From Marinobacter panjinensis (GTDB taxonomy: Bacteria; Pseudomonadota; Gammaproteobacteria; Pseudomonadales; Oleiphilaceae): a stretch of 64,000 bases of DNA. The translations under genes were made by a program, and so were the position numbers. The stretch is taken from NCBI RefSeq assembly GCF_005298175.1, contig NZ_SZYH01000003.1, positions 140,049-204,048 of the forward strand, given 5' to 3'. Below the pieces are notes generated by a model, which was not told the origin of the DNA, did no database searches, and saw only the letters and a list, made by a program, of their open reading frames with translations. Position 1 is the first letter of the stretch. Every line of letters begins with the position of its first letter. Shown here piece after piece: positions 61,369 to 64,000 of this stretch.

Positions 61369-62456
61369 GGCGCCAGATCCTTGGTTCGGATATCCAGATG
61401 CTGAATCAGCATGCCCTCGACCCGCGCCGACCCGAAGTCCCGGTCGGCCACGGAGAAGTTGCCAATATGCAGGTTACTGCGGTAGTCAGGGTTGGTGTAA
61501 TAGTCCTCGTAGAAATCCCAGGTGTCTGTATCACTGCTGCCACGCAGCCCATCGGCGCCAATCGTCCCGGGAGCGGGCCGGTCAATGGCCGCCACTTCAA
61601 CCACAAAGTTGCCAGTGCCATCCACATCGAAAAACACCGGCTGCAACTGGTTGCCGATGGCCAGTTCCAGGGCGAAATTGGTCATGGTGATACGGGAACC
61701 ACAGGACAGGCCATCCTGGGAACAGGCGTTAATTGACAGTTCGGGTGACTGGAAATTGAGCTTAAACTGACCGACCATCTGCTGACGATCGTCATCTCCC
61801 CATAGCCGAAGATAACTGCCGTCAATCACTGCGCTCTTGGCGTGGATGTTGATGTTGGCTGAGCGGTCATCTCCCACCGCAACATTCATCTGCATGCCAA
61901 TATCCGGGCGTTCGCCCACGAAATCCGCCGTTGCCGGGCGACTGGAACAGACGCCACTACCCGCCGCTGCGCCGGAGCTCATGCAATCGTAGCCCTGGGC
62001 TGCATCCATCAATGCCGGGGCCGCGAATTCAAGCACCGCCCTGTCCCGGATGCCGATAGTATTTCCGTCCACCACATCAATCCGGTAAGGGGTTACCAGT
62101 CGCCCCAGGTTCACCGGGCTCAGGTTCTGACCGTAGTTACTTCCGTTTCCGGAGATATAGAGGTGGTTGACCACGATCTCGACATCGCGACCATCGGTGC
62201 TCTTGAGACCTCCTATCTTGAAGATCCGCGCCTGGTTACCATCGACATCGGGTGCATCCGTGCCATGGGAAAATTTGAAATTTTCCAGCACGACACCGAT
62301 TCCAGCACCGTCAATTTCCGACAGTTCCTGCTCGGAGAGGTCCTGAAGTTCGGCAATTGCGATCGCTGGTGCAAGGAGGGCGACCAGTACGATAATGGCG
62401 CAGGGTACGTGTGGTGTTTTAGCAACGGCACAACACCGCTTCAGAGACGATAACAT
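61365..62456 (-). CDS. DUF6160-like secreted protein, unknown function (second gene of operon)
   Basis: This 363-residue protein has a long signal peptide to about residue 35 (ending AIAIA) and then ELQDLSEQELSEIDGAGIGV, where the usual Gln after Gly is Ala. It is beta-rich and Asn/Asp-rich afterwards, with Cys pairs CMSSGAAAGSGVC and CSQDGLSC. Its ATG shares one base with the upstream stop (TGATG). No enzymatic motif is visible. Function unknown. Confidence 0.72.
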   Translation of the reverse strand: MLSSLKRCCAVAKTPHVPCAIIVLVALLAPAIAIAELQDLSEQELSEIDGAGIGVVLENFKFSHGTDAPDVDGNQARIFKIGGLKSTDGRDVEIVVNHLYISGNGSNYGQNLSPVNLGRLVTPYRIDVVDGNTIGIRDRAVLEFAAPALMDAAQGYDCMSSGAAAGSGVCSSRPATADFVGERPDIGMQMNVAVGDDRSANINIHAKSAVIDGSYLRLWGDDDRQQMVGQFKLNFQSPELSINACSQDGLSCGSRITMTNFALELAIGNQLQPVFFDVDGTGNFVVEVAAIDRPAPGTIGADGLRGSSDTDTWDFYEDYYTNPDYRSNLHIGNFSVADRDFGSARVEGMLIQHLDIRTKDLAP

Positions 62457-63655
62457 CAGAATAGCCCCCTGCCCCGGTCAATATATTCAGTCCGGTAACG
62501 GTCGGTGCCGTAAAGCGCTTCATTCAGATTCACTTCAGTTGCACCGTTCGGAATGTTGAAGAATGCGCCGGACGTAGCACGGACAAAATCCTCCGGTGTC
62601 GGATTGGTGTTCTTGACGTCCTTCAGCCAGTCGAGATCCTTGGTCTGAAACGAGATAAACGCCCCGTCGGCAGGGCCCGTAATCCTCCGCTCATCGCCAA
62701 CTTCCTCAACAGTACCTATCGGGAAACTGTTGTAGATATCCAGATCAAAACAGGAGTCGATACCCAGCACCAGGCAGTCCTGAGCGTAGACATAGATATC
62801 TCCGCTGCCACAGCTGAAAAAAGAGCAATCGGGTACTTCAATGCGGGAGCTGGAGCCCCAGCCAATAAGGTTTTTCACCGACCAGCGAGTAAAACCACCG
62901 GCATCTTCCAGCACGAAGCGTTCGCCATTGGGAATCCCTATATGCTCGGCCCTGATTGGATCCAGTTCGCCAATATTGGGGTCGCCCTCCTCGCCATAAA
63001 CCAGTTCCGCCCTGGTCTGGAGCGGGCTTCCGCCCTCAAGCAACGGGGTCAGCAGAACAATCACCTGATCAAAGAAGTTGCCGCTGGAGCTTGCCTCACT
63101 CAAGCCTTCGCCGCGATCAACAATATCGACATTAACATTGCCGGTGAGGGTTTCGATCTTGCCGGACAGGATGCCCATGGACTCGCCGAAGCCCAGACGA
63201 AAGCCCACGATCTCCTGGGCATCTTCGTCGAAGGCAAATTCCAGGAAAGGGTTATCAATATTGAACGGGACGATTTCACCTTCACCATAGGCAGAACCAT
63301 CCGGTTTAAGCTGACGCGGGGCTTTCGGGTTGCGATCAAAATAAGCCTGGTTATTGATATATCCAAGGGCGAAATCCTCAATGTACACATCGGAAGTACC
63401 TGCCTTCTCGCCATCCCGTTCGTACCGGCCCAGCTCGAGGACATCCACATTGGTCTGTAGATCAATCTCCATGCCCAGATTAACCCGGGTATACGACGTG
63501 GTATCGGATTGGTCCGGGTGGTATTGGCGATCAACGGATATGAATGCCTGGCCAGTCACCTCTGACATATCGCTGTCGGAGATTGGCTGCAGGTCTGCCA
63601 CGGCGGGAGGGGTAAACGACAACACCGCTAACGGAAGCCAAATAACACGTTTCAT
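62456..63655 (-). CDS. DUF6160-like secreted protein, unknown function (first gene of operon)
   Basis: This 399-residue protein has a signal peptide to about residue 20 (ending PPAVA) and then DLQPISDSDMSEVTGQAFIS. It carries one copy of the family repeat (LELGRYERDGEKAG with VYIEDFALGY) and Cys pairs CSFFSC and CLVLGIDSC. I chose the ATG at 63655, which has GGTGAG 8 bases upstream; an in-frame GTG two codons earlier is too close to that site. It is the promoter-proximal gene, facing an AT-rich region and an rRNA terminator. Function unknown. Confidence 0.74.
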   Translation of the reverse strand: MKRVIWLPLAVLSFTPPAVADLQPISDSDMSEVTGQAFISVDRQYHPDQSDTTSYTRVNLGMEIDLQTNVDVLELGRYERDGEKAGTSDVYIEDFALGYINNQAYFDRNPKAPRQLKPDGSAYGEGEIVPFNIDNPFLEFAFDEDAQEIVGFRLGFGESMGILSGKIETLTGNVNVDIVDRGEGLSEASSSGNFFDQVIVLLTPLLEGGSPLQTRAELVYGEEGDPNIGELDPIRAEHIGIPNGERFVLEDAGGFTRWSVKNLIGWGSSSRIEVPDCSFFSCGSGDIYVYAQDCLVLGIDSCFDLDIYNSFPIGTVEEVGDERRITGPADGAFISFQTKDLDWLKDVKNTNPTPEDFVRATSGAFFNIPNGATEVNLNEALYGTDRYRTEYIDRGRGLF

Positions 63656-63884
63656 AGACACATCTCACCATTAACCGCCTGTTTTCAAGCCGGTTTATTG
63701 TTTTTCTGGATGAGTGTCTCTGAACACTTATATTGCGATGGCTAGTGCTGTTATCGCTGGCTTTGTTTTATTTTTTGGCCAGTTCTTGTACATATATTAA
63801 CGCTTTTTACACGATGTCACTGTGAGCGGTGTCATAGATTTGGAAGGTCGGGCTCGTTTTTGCCTTACGTCTGTTCAGGCAATA
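63656..63884 (-). promoter_or_regulatory. AT-rich leader region of the DUF6160-like operon
   Basis: This 229-base stretch between the rRNA terminator and the first operon gene contains no gene. It is clearly AT-rich, with runs such as TTTGTTTTATTTTTT near 63763 and ACATATATTAACG near 63791. It must hold the operon promoter, but I find no pair of hexamers at proper spacing that I would defend. Confidence 0.45.
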
Positions 63885-63918
63885 AAAAACCCCCGTCGGC
63901 GAAGCCGCGGGGGTTTTT
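63885..63918 (-). terminator. Intrinsic terminator of the rRNA operon
   Basis: AAAAACCCCCG (63885-63895) pairs with CGGGGGTTTTT (63908-63918), and an inner CGGC/GCCG stem closes on a GAA loop with one bulged T. On the minus strand the stem ends in six U residues. It lies 11 bases after the 5S rRNA end. Confidence 0.93.
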
Positions 63919-63928
63919 CAGTATTAAG

Positions 63929-64000
63929 AGCCTGACGATGACCTACTCTCACATGGGCAGAAGCCACACTACCATCGGCGCTGGTCTGTTTCACTGCTGA
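63929..64000 (-). rRNA. rrf: 5S ribosomal RNA, 3' part
   Basis: The minus strand reads like the 3' 72 bases of 5S rRNA: GCGCCGATGGTAGTGTGG, then CCCATGTGAGAGTAGGTCA and TCGTCAGGC at the end. The 5' part runs off the window. The rest of the rRNA operon should lie beyond 64000. The exact 3' end is estimated within two bases. Confidence 0.93.

Overview
The window is chromosomal DNA from a gammaproteobacterium, most likely Marinobacter or a close relative. The basis is gene content and order: ntrBC next to a complete MSHA type IV pilus locus, then ssb, a YajR-like transporter and uvrA; the rpoBC, str, S10, spc and alpha ribosomal superoperons; and the order birA-coaX-SPOR-tRNAs-tufB that is also known from Pseudomonas. 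The genus is an inference from layout and was not checked by any search. Apart from ntrBC and uvrA, essentially everything is on the minus strand. I see no insertion sequence, prophage, integrase or CRISPR array.

Region 1 (1-1644, plus strand): the 3' end of ntrB and all of ntrC, the nitrogen two-component system. Region 2 (1658-18418, minus): one co-directional MSHA pilus cluster, transcribed mshI-J-K-L-M-N-E-G-F-B-A-C-D-O-P-Q. It supplies a PilM/PilN-type platform, secretin, accessory ATPase, a c-di-GMP-responsive extension ATPase, platform protein, major and minor pilins, and a large secreted terminal protein, MshQ. mshI is a PilM-PilN fusion, mshA is much AT-richer than its neighbours, and a REP-like palindrome sits between mshA and mshC. 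mshH is not at this locus.

Region 3 (18540-23720): ssb, a YajR-like MFS gene and divergent uvrA, with a candidate LexA box in the divergent spacer, a second REP-like palindrome after uvrA and a strong bidirectional terminator. Region 4 (23732-55809, minus): the core expression block. Read in the direction of transcription it runs tRNA-Thr, tRNA-Tyr, tRNA-Gly, tRNA-Thr, tufB, tRNA-Trp, secE, nusG, rplK, rplA, rplJ, rplL, rpoB, rpoC, rpsL, rpsG, fusA, tufA, the S10 operon, the spc operon with secY and rpmJ, then rpsM, rpsK, rpsD, rpoA and rplQ. Near-consensus sigma-70 promoters can be read before rpsL, rpsJ, rpsM and the tRNA cluster, and intrinsic terminators or attenuators after tufA, between rplL and rpoB, and between nusG and rplK. 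The two tuf genes are almost identical and differ only at their extreme ends.

Region 5 (55841-58292, minus): birA, coaX and a SPOR-domain membrane protein, tightly coupled. Region 6 (58410-63655, minus): the most novel part, a four-gene translationally coupled operon of secreted, DUF6160-like proteins of unknown function. It lies between birA and the 3' end of an rRNA operon (partial 5S rRNA at 63929-64000). All four proteins have a Sec-type signal peptide followed at once by a conserved box that resembles a double-glycine bacteriocin leader (L-S/D-D/E-x-D/E-L-A/S-E/D-V/I-x-G-Q/A), then beta-rich repeats and closely spaced cysteine pairs. This operon is my main candidate for an undescribed envelope or surface system.
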